From assembly GCA_964030475.1 (NCBI GenBank), contig CAXIPT010000001.1, positions 23,234,956-23,298,955 on the forward strand: DNA of 64,000 bases, in the 5' to 3' direction. The notes beneath the pieces are model-generated. The model saw nothing but the letters and a program-made list of their open reading frames with translations, ran no database searches and was not told the DNA's origin. How positions within the stretch are numbered: position 1 is the stretch's first letter; each line of letters begins with the position of its first letter. This document shows, in pieces, positions 12,101-22,197 of the stretch. The position numbers and the translations under genes are program-made. Source of the stretch: Tethya wilhelma. Its lineage: Eukaryota; Porifera; Demospongiae; Tethyida; Tethyidae.

Positions 12101-15100
12101 TTTGTATAGCAGCTGTATGCTGCAAAGATTAGGATGACCACAATAGCCCCAATAGGGTCCCTATTTCATTTCCCATTAACAAACTGTATACAATCATGTA
12201 GTATTTTTTTAGAATTCATTCTAGATTATTGCTGAGCAGTTTGTATTGTCGTGAAGTACTACCTCAGGTCTCACATGTTTTATGCGTGTTGTGTTTCTGT
12301 CACAAAGCATAGTTGGCATGCATATTTGTTAGGTGATGTCACGTAAACTAAAGCTTTCAATACTGCTGACCATTTACCCATCCTACTATACTTATGCCAA
12401 AAATTGGCCAGTATACTATAATAAATTATGGCTTTGGCTGACCACAACAAACCGTGCAAGAGAATTCCATAGCATATGGATAAGGGGAAATAGTTATCAT
12501 GCACCACATCAAAGGTTGTCGATATCAATTGTTTGAGACACTTGTATTTACTATGTGTACTCTAGTTATATTAGTGACTTTTAATATTAACCGCAGCTCA
12601 ATTCTATTGTTATTCTTAATTCAAGGTTTGGTCCCTTCAACAGACTATACTGTATTTCTATATAGGGCCTCTATGGGGTAACATTAATAAATAATTGTGT
12701 GTGTAGGATCCCAGCATTGTTTGTCATACAATTGGCAAACATTGAACAGGTAATTGTTGACACTTTAGTCAAATTCAACTACTGTAGCTGTCTTTTGGTG
12801 TAAAAAGCCTAATAGTAGTACAGCTAACACTACTACCTCACAAACAAGTCATCATGTAAAAGGATGAAACCAATACCGGTTGTTTTTGACACAGTAAAGT
12901 AAATGTTATCAACATGCCATCTATCATGGACGGACTCCATTAATTCACTGCACGTAAATCTCAAGAAACTCAATTGGTGTGTCTTCATCATCTGTGTCAT
13001 TGTCCCCACAAATACGAACCTCAATATCATTGTTTGTGGAGGAAGGAAGCTCCACTGAAAACCAGGGGGGAGAGTTGAAGGTACAGCACGTCCCACTGAT
13101 ACATCCAGTACCGTCCCACAGCTTATTGCTGAGGGCAAATGTTCTATCATTAGGAGCGCTACGTCCACCTGATTCACAGAAGTAGCTGTTGGAAATAAAC
13201 GATGGACTTGAAGGAGCATTTCTGGGATTATCACAAGGACAGGCAGCTCTGTCATCTGACCGAGTGGAGTGACCACCAACAAATGTCCAGACATGAGTGC
13301 GAGGGGTTCCATGAGTCACACTGAGACCATCGATATAATTTTCATCAACTGACATGGGTTGAGGCCGATCTAAGTTTAAAAAGGCATTTGGTGTTCCTAG
13401 TTGGTAGCCAGTGGCTCTCCCACACACTCTGCTGTAAGTGGCATTGTGTGTTTCAAACTCAGCCGATGCACAGCTGCCAGAGGGTGACACCAGACGACCA
13501 CATGCTCTCACTGGACTGGTGTACTCCCTCCAGGCTGGGGGACACTGATGTGAAGGGAGAGTCATGTCGATGTATGCCACCCTCCTCCAGAGTCCAGGTC
13601 CACACTCAGAGACTGTTGTGTGCTCCAGGAAGAATTCTTTCAGCTGATCCAGAGTCACAAACATTTCACCAACTCTTTGACCAACCTCAGTAGTGGTGAG
13701 TGTCTCATTGAGATGGTCCAATTTGGATTTGAACAGATTAATCATTTCACTAAGTGTAAGAACTTCTTGATAAATCTCAGTAGATGTCTTGTTTAGTTGA
13801 ACCAAATCAGATTCAAAAACATTTTGTTTGCAGATGGTCAATGCTTGATTTACCTGTTGTGGTTGATTGGACACCATGTGTATAAGGCTTGAATCGGTGA
13901 CTGTTGGTGATGGCTTCATGGCAAACCACATACTCATGATAAGAGAAAGACTTGACATAGCTGCACACGCAATAGCAGTGCAAATGAAGAAGACAATTAG
14001 CCTTTTGTTTACCTTTTCACCAAGTGGTTTCACTCCTGGACTGTTAGCCTCAATGTAAGTGGACACTTTTGAGTCAGGATCTTTGGCAATGGGTCTTTTT
14101 CTGTGCACTGAAGCGATTATTACATGAGTTGCTTTATTTTCACCATGCCCACTTTGTTCTTCACTAGCAGCAGCTTTACCTCTCCCATCATTGCCACTAG
14201 AGAGAGAGGATGGAGCCTTTGGGGCCAGCATAGTAGAGTAGCAAGGATTGATATGACAATCAATTCTTATCTCATCTCCCATTTTCAACTGCACACAGTT
14301 GTAGCTAGCTAGGTCTTTTACTTGTATCAAGTCTATAGCAAATAGTGTCATAGATATATACCAACAAAAGGGCAGACTTATAAGGTTCCTGTTGGGTAAT
14401 AACTATAATTATAGCTGAATTGTGTGATTGTTTCCACAATGTTTTAGTCAGATAAACATCTCTTTTGGCATCAAAAAGATGCACATATTTAGATCACAGT
14501 CAAAAGAAATTTTTGAAATAAACTAACACTATAATTACCAGATTCACAAACATAAAATTAATTATATACACAATAGACTAGCTACACTATTTATATGGCT
14601 ACCAGCTATTGAAATAATACTATTCATTGTAGTTACTATCTGTGACAGTGAGCTTATCTTCGTTGTTCATGAAAACTGGCAACCAAATATCGAGAATCAT
14701 TGTTTTGTTGGCTGTCCTGGACTCGTTTTATGATAGCCTTTTCCAGTGAATAGAAAGATGGTTTCTCTCCCCGAAAAGTTTCTAATGTGGCATGCATACC
14801 TGAAACAAACAACATTCTACTCACAGTGACACAATCCTATTTGTACCATAGTTAGGTCACACTTTAATGTACTAGTGACCACTATGGTATGAGTTATCTA
14901 GACTATGAGTGTCTAGTGTGTATGGTTTTGTACTCCTTCGTGCTGTTGTATGTCTTCCCTCAGGCTGTGCCCTCAGGAATACATACAACAACCCTCAAGT
15001 ACACACTAGATACTCTTATGTTACATGTGTGTACAGATTGACATGTGTATATGTAACAGTAGATCAGGAAATTTTCATTGCTAACAGTTTTCATTGAATC

Positions 15101-18100
15101 AGATGATGTTTACTGAAAAAAATTAAACAGTGAAAATTTACTTTGTAGTACAATCTTTACCCAGCAGATCATCTTCGATGAAAATTGAAGTTGATCATTG
15201 TTTTGTACTCTCAAATATTTTATCAATTATTTTCCCGATCTATGGTCCTTACACATATATTGTCTATTCTCAGTCATGCAAATGAATAAAACAGGCCAGA
15301 GTACATGATATTGTGTCCACTCACCAGGAGCTGTCATTCCTAACACATAGAATGACTGTCCAGTGAACTCAGGTACACCTTTTTCAAGATAGTAAGTACA
15401 CTGTATTTCTACTCCATGTTTCACTTCTTTCTACATTGATGAAGTAAATACTATAGATCACTACAATTATGTACAAGAAATTTGAAATAGTCCCAATAAT
15501 CCATGAATGGCTTACTGGGTGCTTGTCTATATACTGCCATTCGTAAAATTTTAGAATGTCTCCTGGACTTGGTTTTCTTGGAGGACCATAAAATGGAAGT
15601 GGCTCATAGTATTGCCTAGCAATCAGTGTTTTGCCACATACTTCAAACATTGCTCTATAATTAGAGAGAAAAATCAATGCTCTAATTTTATACGAATTAT
15701 TTATTCAGTAGGGTGTACAGTAAACTGTTTACAGTATCAATATAATCAAACATAATAAAATAAACAAAAGTTATACATATCATATCATTAAAATTAATGT
15801 GAGAAAGAATGTTAAAAAGTATTTTAGTTTCATAGCAATCACACGCTCAGACACCAACACTTTTGTACTGACATCCACACTCTTGTATGTACAACATGTA
15901 TACAGTGTAATATGCTATTGATAAACCTGCTGAAATAGGGTTCTTGGCTGAGTGGCATTAACTTTTCTCCCAGATGGTTTCTCATTCCAATAATTGCTTC
16001 TGCAAGCTCATCAGATAATCTGTGTTGAACAATCTATAATAATTAGACTTTGCCCACTGACTTCTGATCAAACTTGTCCTATGTATTCCTTGTACAGTAG
16101 AGTGCTCAGCCTGCATGCATGCTTTATTGCTGTACTATCAGTATTGCTATATTGAATAGCATTTATAGTCAATGACTATATAGGATCATATATAGAGTGG
16201 ATATTTAACTAAACTTAAAGCCTGAGATTGTGCTTACCTGTAGCATTGTTCACCAGCTCGTCTGATAATACCAAAAGCTGAAGTAGTGTATACAAGTGTT
16301 TCATGGAGGGCCTTTTCAAACTCCTCTCTTGGGGGATTTTCACCCATCATTTTGCCTTTCCACTTCTTCATTGCCTCTACCCTAGCAACTGCTAACTGTA
16401 GTATGAAGGTGTGGTAAATCTTTTATGTGACTCAAGAAAGTCAATATATCTTACCAGCACCAGAACTTCATTTTTTTGTACTTCAGTTGCACATGAACTT
16501 GAGCTCTCTTTCTGGTCACCAGTAGTACTAGAAGTGCTAGCATTACTAGCCATTGAACAGTACTGTCTTCAAGCAAATGACATACCTACCCAAATTTGAG
16601 TAAATAAATGAAGGGAATTACCTATGATGTAATCTCAAATGAATATCGTCTGTAGTCATTGCAAGACCCTCCCATTTCATTACAAGTAACAGTGTATAAT
16701 TGGGGCGAGCCTGAGCGAGCCCCACATTTGTGAGTAGGTCGGCTCTTCTGTCGTCGTCGTATGCTCGATAATCAAGGACTTTGACCTTCAGCTTAGCCTA
16801 TGTGCACGTGATCATCCACGTGGCAGCGCTGATTGAGTACTCGAGTAGTACGAGTGTTTGCCGGGTTATTGCAAAAAGCGGCCTTATGGCTGTTGGCTGT
16901 ATGGCATATGGCCTTATGGCCTTAAGTTTTTCACTCAAACTAGTTTTACATACTCTGTTTCGATGCCCCCTCCTAATGTTGCAAAGAGTTCACACAGCTG
17001 AACGAATGAGTCAGTATCAGGCCCCGGTGGCGGACACGGGACTGATGATGGAGTCTTCAACCATAATATGATGAATTAGTAGCTATCTATGCTTCATTGT
17101 CTTGGACTCGTTATGGCATCATCAAAGTTATCCTGAGTGAGAACAAGTTGAGTCCTACTAACTTTGGTGGTATAATCTCACTGATGACACATACAGACGT
17201 ACAGGAATGAAAAAAAGCACCCAGGAGGAAGTTGGCACTGATTGCATCTGCCAATCGACCTGGCAGAAAGCTAATAGACTTTTCTGATCAGTGAATCTGA
17301 CATCAGTGAGAGGGATCATTGATAGTCAAAAAAGGATCATCTATATGCCAAAACCATTGACAGAATATAGTCAAAACACAAGATACAGCCAGTCCCACAA
17401 CCATGCCACTATCTACAAAATGAACACCAAGCTGCATGGTGTACTGCTCGAGCTCAGGTTGTACTGCAACTACCACTATCAAGAGTAACATTCACACAGT
17501 TAATGGCTAATGGCTTTCACTTCTTTCATTGTCATCCTTATACTAGCAATATTAGGTAGTTACATCAACCTCCTTGCTTTGATTGTTAAAAATTTTATTT
17601 TCCTATCATTGACTATTGTTAGTATTAATTTTATAATTTAGTTCCATATAAGGGCAAATACCTAAGGCCACAAAGCCAAGAGCCAATGGCCATAAGGCCA
17701 CAAGGCCGTGTTTTGCAATAACCCGTGTTTGCCAGAGTGTTTGCTATGCTGAAAGCAGAGTGAAATGATTAGCGTTTTGTAAGTTTTATTTATGCTCAAC
17801 CTGTGGATATATGAATATAGTCATAGTAGAGAAAATTGCTTCATTCAGTGGAGCGCTATGAATATTGCCAATGAGCATCAGTTAGCCTGTTAGCCTATAG
17901 CTATTAACTTTGAAAGTATTATGTTTAATGGCAAGATATGCCTGGCAGCCAGTTTACATGCAAATTAGTAGCAGCATAGACTCTACCACTGATAAATTAA
18001 TCAGAAAACTCACACACTCTGAAGGTTGCATGAACCGTTTTATATGTACCACTGCATGGTTGCTCATGAAAACACACGGGTTAGAGGTCTGGAGTCATCA

Positions 18101-20093
18101 TGTTACCATGAGAGGCTATGACGTAGGATCAACTCTATAGCACTTGCTCCGTCCATACCAATGTTGAACAAAGAAAAAGATACATGCATATCTCAGGCTA
18201 TGCACCCCGTGCTTAAAAACAAACACTAAGCATTATGGTGGGGGTGGTTTAGATGTATAACTGTTGTGCAAACTGCAATGCTGTTAACAGATACCATGCA
18301 TGCAGTACTATAGCCTAAGACACATGAAATACATACTGCACATGTATTATATGTAAGTCATAATGTCGCTCAGGCTCGCCCCTATCAATGTCATGCATTT
18401 TCCTAGTACTATAATTATAGGTTAAAGTACAACAATGAGTAGTATTAGCGATTTTTAGCATGAGTACTATGAAAGCTAATACTACGAGTGGGCATTCTAT
18501 AACCAGTTTCTACCACGAAAGTTTTCATAGTAGCAATGTTGGCATGGCACTGCTATAGTAGAAGACATGGGAACTAAAGTCCATCTGGTTTGAGAATGCC
18601 GGTAGAAAAACTTGAATAACTTTCTAAATATCCAACCGATTTCAAAATTTCAAGCACCATTGGAAATCGCTCGATCTTCCTGTCCTTTTGGTTGCTTTTT
18701 CAGCTTTCTACGCCTTACCAATCAAAAAAAGTTAGCTATTTGGCCCATAGAAAGAGTATGGTTATGAATCTCATTAATTCACTTTCGGCGGCATTCTCAA
18801 ACCAGATCGACTTTACTTTGTTGCACAGGAAAACTGGTTTCTCTGTGGAATAAAGGACTACTTATTGCACGGGTGACGGGTTCAGGGAGGTCACCATTTA
18901 ATATGGGATTTATTCAGTGTGTGGTATCTTTGAACTATAAGGCTTCCGTGATACAATGACATTCAATCCATTTTATTATATTTCAACAGTCTCTGGAAGT
19001 GTGTGATCCGAAATGACCATAGTTCTCATGTGATTTGTGCATTCCATAGGAAATGATAATCTTGTGCCATCACACTTGCAGCCACGTTATGATGTATAGG
19101 AGCAAGTATCTGAATCAATGACTTAATTTGTTGTATTCCACAGACATTGTTTGTTGGTATTGGAGCAGATGAACAACTTGCTGGATACTCAAGGCACAGA
19201 ACAAAGTTTAGGTAAGAATGTTCTAAAGCATTATACCTGTGGGCAAAGTACACCAGCTTCCTTAATAACATATCATAGTCACATCTCCTCTTACACTGCA
19301 CTGAGTCAGCGTGAACCTACTTTTATTGATTGGAAGAGAGGTTAAGTCTGGCAAAGAGACCAGGGTATTTACGGTATACAATCATGCTTTATTAGCCTGA
19401 AGTGGGTTCTAATCAAGTCCATCATAAAACCTGATTTCCGATTATGCATTTGAATTTGATGACCTTTTCCAATCGGTGTCACTGAACTCGTGCGTGCAAG
19501 TACCCACACTATGGCCTATGACAGAACACAGGTTGCCATACTTGAATCCTCTAGCTAACACCAGAAGAGGTGGGAGTTACTAGTCTGCTTGCTCCCACTG
19601 ACTCTTGTAGAATGATTATGGCAATTACCAGCAATCAGCTGCACAATAACTTATTATAATTATTGTGCTAGCCAATTTCCCTGCACTCAGTGTGTACTAT
19701 ACTAGTTAGTTCAATGATAATTTGAGATATCAAAGACTGAATCAGATGCACATGCATTAGGTCTTCTGGTTGGCAAGGATTAAATAATGAAATTGAAATG
19801 GACATCAAACGATTGGCAAAGAGAAATTTAGGAAGAGATGACAGGTATATAGTTTCAATAATTATGGGATCAGACATCATTTGCATATTTTGAATAATAG
19901 CCATCTGTATAGCTAAGATGGAAATTGGGCTAATTAGTGCATGTGAAGAGCATCATAATAGGTGACTGAGGATGATTTATCTATCCTGACAATAAGATAG
20001 TGTGACTACCAGCATTATCAGTTAGTAAGCTAAAAACATGCCACTCAAGCCTCGCACAATGTAAGGATACACTATTGTAGGCTTCAGAGAATT

Positions 20094-20152
<59 letters not shown>

Positions 20153-21595
20153 TCTCTCTCTCTCTCTCTCTTTCTCTGTACACACACACACACACGCATG
20201 CATGATCAGTCGTATAGCTACTTGCCACACACTTTGTGTCATGTAACTGAATTAGATAGGGAACTATGTCAGACTTGGTTTATGTCAATCAATACCTTCG
20301 ACTAGGAATAGAATGTTAAGTTTTATCTCCTGGCTGAATCTAAATAATAATATCTAAAGTAAAGCACCACAATGGGAGGCATATTTTCGGTGGTCAAAGT
20401 TGTTTAAATAAATACAGGTGCATTGCTGATCATCAGAGAGAGGGGCAGTTTCCATTTCTGGATGAAGAGGTTGTGACATTTCTTCAACAGCTTCCCATGT
20501 GGAGCAAGGTAAGAATTGCTTCATTCACTGTATTCACAACCAACCGTCAGAGACTCACTGTGCAAAATCTGCAGCTATATAAGTATAGCAAGAGCTGTTT
20601 CATATAAATTAATCTGTAGTCTATTGTGATGTTATAGCTGGCTTGTAGCTAATGAATACCATATAGCGGGAAATTTTTTGCGAATTTTGCGGTTTGGCAG
20701 CTTTCCGCGAAAATTTTCCCCCCGAAATTTTGTAAGGTATGAGGTCGTCACGTAATGTTGAGACACAATCCACGAAAATTTTCTTTGCGAATTTCTACTC
20801 AAGATGAAAATGCAAAAATTTTCCCCCACAAAAATTTCCCGCTATACTGTATGTGTTCTGTATTATAGTTAGCCATCTTAATAATTATTGTAAATTTAGT
20901 GCACATTAATATAACTCAGTGAATTTGAAAGTAAGCATTATTAGTGTTTTGAAAATATTTTTGCTGATTAAGTCCTGCATGCCACAAATTTAATTCTTAC
21001 CCAATTTACCTAATAGACAGTGATTATTATGTTGAAACGGAAACAACTGAAACCTAAAGATGAAGACAGTGCCCATTGCACACTGAAACTACACTTAATT
21101 GATGTAGTTGGATATTATTGTCCTTTCATCAAAGCATTACAAACCAGATAACGCTAATGGGGTCAATCTGCATGCATGCATGGTCATAATGTTCTCTACT
21201 AGCCAAGTAGCCAGATGATCACAGTACGTAACTCTGAGTATACAGTCAAGATACAGTATTTTGTACCTGCACATGCATCCTCTATACATTGATGTAGTTA
21301 CAAACTGAGTAATGTGGTGTACAGTGATGGTGTTTTATCATAGTTGTTGTTCATAATAATCATCCTATTGTCCTCCTCTGTATCCTAGACTGATCTCTCC
21401 CTGCCCAGGGGTGAGGGTGAGAAGAGACTCCTGAGAGAAGCTGCACTGTTGCTAGGATGTCCCAGTGCAAGTGCCCTTCCAAAGAGAGCTATTCAGTTTG
21501 GATCTCGCATGGCTAAACTAGCTGGTACTTCAAACAGCAGAGAACTAGGGTCTGATGTTTGTGAGAGACTATTACCCCAGGTGTACACTCAGTGA
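1548..21595 (+). CDS. ASNSD1: Asparagine synthetase domain-containing protein 1-like (ASNSD1), first exon(s) missing
   Basis: Exons that join in phase: 1548-1670, 1747-1887, 1975-2050, 2104-2136, 2202-2811, 3257-3328, 3416-3494, 3957-3991, 11711-11867, 19144-19211, 19761-19844, 20418-20508 and 21389-21595 (stop). The order follows vertebrate ASNSD1: the class II amidotransferase end ([15 protein letters not shown]), the PP-loop ATP-binding motif ([18 protein letters not shown]), [34 protein letters not shown], and the C-terminal [14 protein letters not shown]. The N-terminal exon with the catalytic Cys2 is not in the window. The family resembles asparagine synthetase; its enzymatic role in animals is poorly established. 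The intron after 3991 begins with GC (AG|GCAAGT), and so does the duplicate at 10089. The 3991-11711 and 11867-19144 introns contain other genes. Single-copy continuity across the gaps at 3017 and 9375 is inferred. Confidence 0.88.
2935..3122. repeat. (TG)n microsatellite with a 16-N gap
   Basis: An almost uninterrupted TG dinucleotide tract lies in an ASNSD1-like intron and is broken by Ns at 3017-3032. Apparent Cys-Val or Thr-His reading frames here are artefacts. Confidence 0.97.
4260..4800. repeat. AT-rich inverted-repeat elements with GCCAATATT-type ends
   Basis: Motifs such as AATATTGGCGGAT and CCGCCAATATTTTG occur in opposite orientations, with the reverse-complement partner about 150-200 bases away. 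Related copies lie at 10330-10530, 48730-48945 and 49285-49440. There is no coding capacity. The copies look like non-autonomous DNA elements. Confidence 0.6.
5307..7685 (-). CDS. Protein kinase / coiled-coil / Kelch-repeat protein, complete single exon
   Basis: 792 residues. Kinase domain at about 18-310: glycine loop GIGSYGSV (26-33), Lys46 in [14 protein letters not shown] (152-159), DFG (172-174), and PPE (201-203) in place of APE. All catalytic residues are present, so activity is likely. A Gln/Glu-rich coiled coil follows at about 335-460 (repeated [16 protein letters not shown] heptads). Residues 470-792 form Kelch repeats with GG doublets spaced before aromatic and Trp residues (IGGEG, VAGGR, ICGGR, IGGLD, VVGGY), probably a substrate-binding propeller. 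No membrane segment is seen, so it is likely a cytosolic serine/threonine or tyrosine-like kinase. It lies antisense in an ASNSD1-like intron. I recall expansions of this architecture in sponges. The start is the first in-frame ATG, before the kinase domain. Confidence 0.9.
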   Translation of the reverse strand: MAQQQDQDTPTIGFRSIQLLRDQTLGIGSYGSVCKAQCDDLLCAAKIIHPTLFDPNAHQQIEHQREHRLPIRRFMQECEFMRAIRHPNIVQFLGTHQDPQNGLPVLLMELMDDSLTHFLESSQDAVPYHIQVNFCHDITLAISYLHSNGITHRDLSSNNVLLHRNVIAKVTDFGMAKLGGINPQATRVSFTLCPGTDAYMPPEAVKDPPVYTEKIDCFAIGTLFIQILTRYFPRPGDRHKTIQIDHPEYPGGTVEVRASEIERRHNHISLVDPNHPLLPIALDGLKDNDVERPSAQELCHRVAALKETPQFRESVRRAQPRPEPAGNATEREEELWQQVQDKENIIEQKDEEIRLMRQEHSQQIIGLQNNRLQHKEDNRLQQKEDIIQEKNDIIQEKEQAIAASQEECQQLRGTIRDQQRQLQLVTQKLESSQQMMAQFYTQIQELEQQLKRKPTTELVAQQQPNIIAPTQSYYMITSTDSDMNSLTLRWRYDKKAPFEMVRGDNAIVAGEMVYFRAGDRSVYAFNSRIKSWTRLPECPNSLHSLVVINNSLTAIGGEGSGGKVTNQLLTLTDEGWSKNWREVIPPMPTKRSLSIALCTGQALIVAGGRQDKTILRTVEIMNIETKQWSWAEYLPEPLHSASITICRERVYICGGRKDKSTRIKSVYTCILVDLFLSCQSKSLGKQLTESLSLTSPPKSTVWSRVLDLPVIRSTCVTLNDQLLAIGGLDSRDRTTSNVLQYHPTSNTWEIVSKMNASRFQCFAAVLLTNELMVVGGYTDSWYSKTDSVEIYV
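7686..8585. other. Upstream flank of the kinase-Kelch gene
   Basis: AT-rich non-coding sequence. It should contain the kinase-Kelch promoter. No motif or ORF could be supported. Confidence 0.5.
8586..8927 (-). pseudogene. Truncated, frameshifted copy of the Kelch 3' end
   Basis: The minus strand matches the last Kelch blades of the 5307-7685 gene: [27 protein letters not shown] and FAAVLPSND align with [27 protein letters not shown] and FAAVLLTNE. Similarity also covers the 3' flank (TATTTCTACTGAGTCAGTTT). A one-base loss near 8632 shifts the frame, so the copy ends early and lacks the final VVGGY blade. Similarity stops near 8927, just before an unrelated FHA exon. It is a partial DNA-level duplication, not an expressed gene. 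Confidence 0.82.
8940..9096 (+). CDS. Isolated FHA-domain exon
   Basis: An open exon between an acceptor (CATAG, ends 8939) and a donor (GAG|GTATAG, 9097). It encodes [11 protein letters not shown] and [12 protein letters not shown], the conserved FHA phosphothreonine-binding loops (SxxH and SxNGT). Similar cores occur in AGGF1-like and other nuclear FHA proteins; the parent family cannot be fixed from one exon. No neighbouring exon of such a gene was found, and a gap lies 280 bases downstream. It may be a gene fragment carried with the duplicated Kelch end or placed here by assembly. Confidence 0.65.
9376..10089 (+). pseudogene. Second copy of three ASNSD1-like exons
   Basis: Exon parts 9376-9418, 9506-9584 and 10055-10089 duplicate 3286-3328, 3416-3494 and 3957-3991 with their introns and splice sites, including the GC donor. 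Only a few amino acid changes are seen (for example QTQSSSK versus QTQPSSK, ISAISSY versus ISSISSY). The copy begins exactly at the gap base 9375. Flanking similarity continues to about 10745 versus about 5095. It is either a real tandem duplication or a second haplotype placed in series. Either copy could be the one spliced to 11711. Confidence 0.85.
10330..10530. repeat. AT-rich TIR element copy (GCCAATATT type)
   Basis: Parallels 4290-4505 in the first duplicated segment, with TAATATTGGCGGATTGGCGG and inverted CCGCCAA ends. It lacks about 300 bases present in the first copy. Confidence 0.55.
11020..11165 (+). repeat. Degenerate foldback-element arm carrying a 36-bp micro-element
   Basis: The arm motif GCAGTGTAGGAATGGG and the later GAAATTTGGCACAGGACTA match the recurring foldback family (see 47079-47457). 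They are separated by extra sequence. At 11078-11113 that extra sequence is a short inverted repeat, TAGTCTCACTAGCC to GGCTTGCAAGACTA. Its ends resemble those of the element at 39318-39601. Confidence 0.5.
11868..12944. other. ASNSD1-like intron sequence, no feature
   Basis: AT-rich sequence with no exon I can support. A short stretch at 12708-12750 is flanked by an AG and a GT, but it carries a stop in the frame the ASNSD1 exons would need. Confidence 0.5.
12945..14351 (-). CDS. Type II single-pass membrane protein with conserved Cys-rich C-terminal domain
   Basis: 468 residues, one exon. A Ser/Lys-rich cytosolic N-terminus of about 115 residues precedes one hydrophobic segment at 117-145 ([16 protein letters not shown]). 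There is no cleavable signal, so the orientation is type II. Residues 165-240 are heptad-like with N-glycosylation sites. A C-terminal domain from about 248 ([14 protein letters not shown]) to the end has many paired Cys and Trp motifs: [44 protein letters not shown] and [14 protein letters not shown] recall this domain from uncharacterised sponge and cnidarian proteins but cannot name a function; it is presumably extracellular. A nearer Met at residue 24 is an alternative start. It lies antisense within an ASNSD1-like intron, 300 bases from the next minus-strand gene. Confidence 0.85.
   Translation of the reverse strand: MTLFAIDLIQVKDLASYNCVQLKMGDEIRIDCHINPCYSTMLAPKAPSSLSSGNDGRGKAAASEEQSGHGENKATHVIIASVHRKRPIAKDPDSKVSTYIEANSPGVKPLGEKVNKRLIVFFICTAIACAAMSSLSLIMSMWFAMKPSPTVTDSSLIHMVSNQPQQVNQALTICKQNVFESDLVQLNKTSTEIYQEVLTLSEMINLFKSKLDHLNETLTTTEVGQRVGEMFVTLDQLKEFFLEHTTVSECGPGLWRRVAYIDMTLPSHQCPPAWREYTSPVRACGRLVSPSGSCASAEFETHNATYSRVCGRATGYQLGTPNAFLNLDRPQPMSVDENYIDGLSVTHGTPRTHVWTFVGGHSTRSDDRAACPCDNPRNAPSSPSFISNSYFCESGGRSAPNDRTFALSNKLWDGTGCISGTCCTFNSPPWFSVELPSSTNNDIEVRICGDNDTDDEDTPIEFLEIYVQ
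14654..16553 (-). CDS. Six-exon gene, 246 residues, family not recognised
   Basis: Exons (minus): 16553-16455, 16395-16238, 16019-15927, 15654-15516, 15430-15325 and 14799-14654. All phases agree from ATG 16553 to a TAA, which strongly supports the model. The first 25 residues are Ser/Thr-rich and low complexity. The rest is a compact, mixed-charge globular domain: [73 protein letters not shown], and a Gln/Asn/Arg-rich end. No signal peptide or membrane segment was seen, so it is likely intracellular. I do not recognise the family. It lies antisense in an ASNSD1-like intron and may share regulation with the membrane-protein gene just downstream. Confidence 0.82.
16702..18382. mobile_element. 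TIR element with GGGGCGAGCCTGAGCG ends
   Basis: The left end GGGGCGAGCCTGAGCG (16702) is inverted at the right (CGCTCAGGCTCGCCCC, to 18382), about 1.68 kb apart. No transposase frame was seen, so it is presumably non-autonomous. Another TIR element (16863-17724) is inserted in it. The left end continues to an almost complete palindrome (GAGCCCC follows). Solo or paired copies of this end occur at about 27315, 39107, 39150, 53794 and 54415. No target duplication was resolved. Confidence 0.6.
16863..17724. mobile_element. Nested TIR element with 9-bp target duplication
   Basis: Ends GGGTTATTGCAAAA (16863) and TTTTGCAATAACCC (to 17724) are a perfect 14-bp inverted pair. Similarity continues inward (CGGCCTTATGGC-like). 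Flanks GTGTTTGCC at 16854-16862 and 17725-17733 form an exact 9-bp target duplication. The 862-bp interior has no long frame, so the element is non-autonomous. A 9-bp duplication with GG-starting ends fits Mutator-like or Merlin-type superfamilies; the assignment is inference. Confidence 0.82.
18383..19143. other. Intron sequence before the GIGADE exon
   Basis: No coding feature. A sub-block at about 18560-18830 has two similar phrases (CATCTGGTTTGAGAATGCC and GGCATTCTCAAACCAGATC) in inverted orientation, suggesting another foldback element of about 270 bp. Confidence 0.5.
20097..20177. repeat. (TC)n microsatellite
   Basis: TC dinucleotides with minor interruptions, followed by a short CA run. 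It sits at the edge of the segment that reappears inverted at 50040-51543. Confidence 0.95.
20657..20851. mobile_element. Short TIR element with TATAGCGGGAAATTTTT ends
   Basis: ATAGCGGGAAATTTTT at the left and AAAATTTCCCGCTAT at the right are inverted. The interior is rich in GCGAATTT and AAAATTTTCCCC blocks. A shorter, rearranged version lies in the inverted duplicate at 50956-51090. Confidence 0.75.
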
Positions 21596-22197
21596 GCTCA
21601 TATTATTTATTTTTTGTGTTTCCTTAGTAGAATTTTCACTTAAGACAAACAATATGTGTGTTACTCAAATTCAAGGCCTTTGAAAATAATGTCAAGCATT
21701 ATATTATGTGAAGTATGTTACAACAAAACAAGTGCTGCAATAATAATAATTATTATGTATACAAGTAGTAAAAATTTCAAAAATAAGCAGTGTAGGAATG
21801 GGCAGTGCGGTAAAAAGCATTGGAACAAGGCATGTCTCAATTTCGGCACATGACTACTTCATACTAGATGCTTCATGCTAGCTAGATCACAAGATCTACT
21901 TTTTTTGATCCTTTTGTTAAAAAAAACTTTTTAGTAGGAAGATCGATCTCTAATTTTGAAAATAATGGCAGAGGCACAAATATAATAATAATTATTATAC
22001 AAATGTAAAACAATTATTACTGACAATGGAATGAAAATTGAATGATTGTTGCATGTGTAATATTTACTTGCATGATATATATGCAATCCTCAGTTCGCCT
22101 CATTGATCTTCAGTTGAATCCTCTAGAGGACATCTAGAGAAGAGAATCAAAGCATGTAAATATAATATTATTGTTTCATTCACTGATGAGATATTAC
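21596..22197. other. 3' flank of the ASNSD1-like gene
   Basis: Contains one arm of the foldback family at 21762-21860 (GTGTAGGAATGGGCAGTGCG to TTCGGCACATGACTA) and AT-rich filler. Similarity to the inverted copy at 50 kb continues to about 21760. No gene is supported. Confidence 0.6.

Noticed and set aside
12708..12750. Extra ASNSD1-like exon
   Set aside because: Flanked by AG and GT but has a stop in the required phase, and the neighbouring exons already join without loss.
19981..20199. Arg-Glu repeat reading frame
   Set aside because: Translation of the (TC)n microsatellite.
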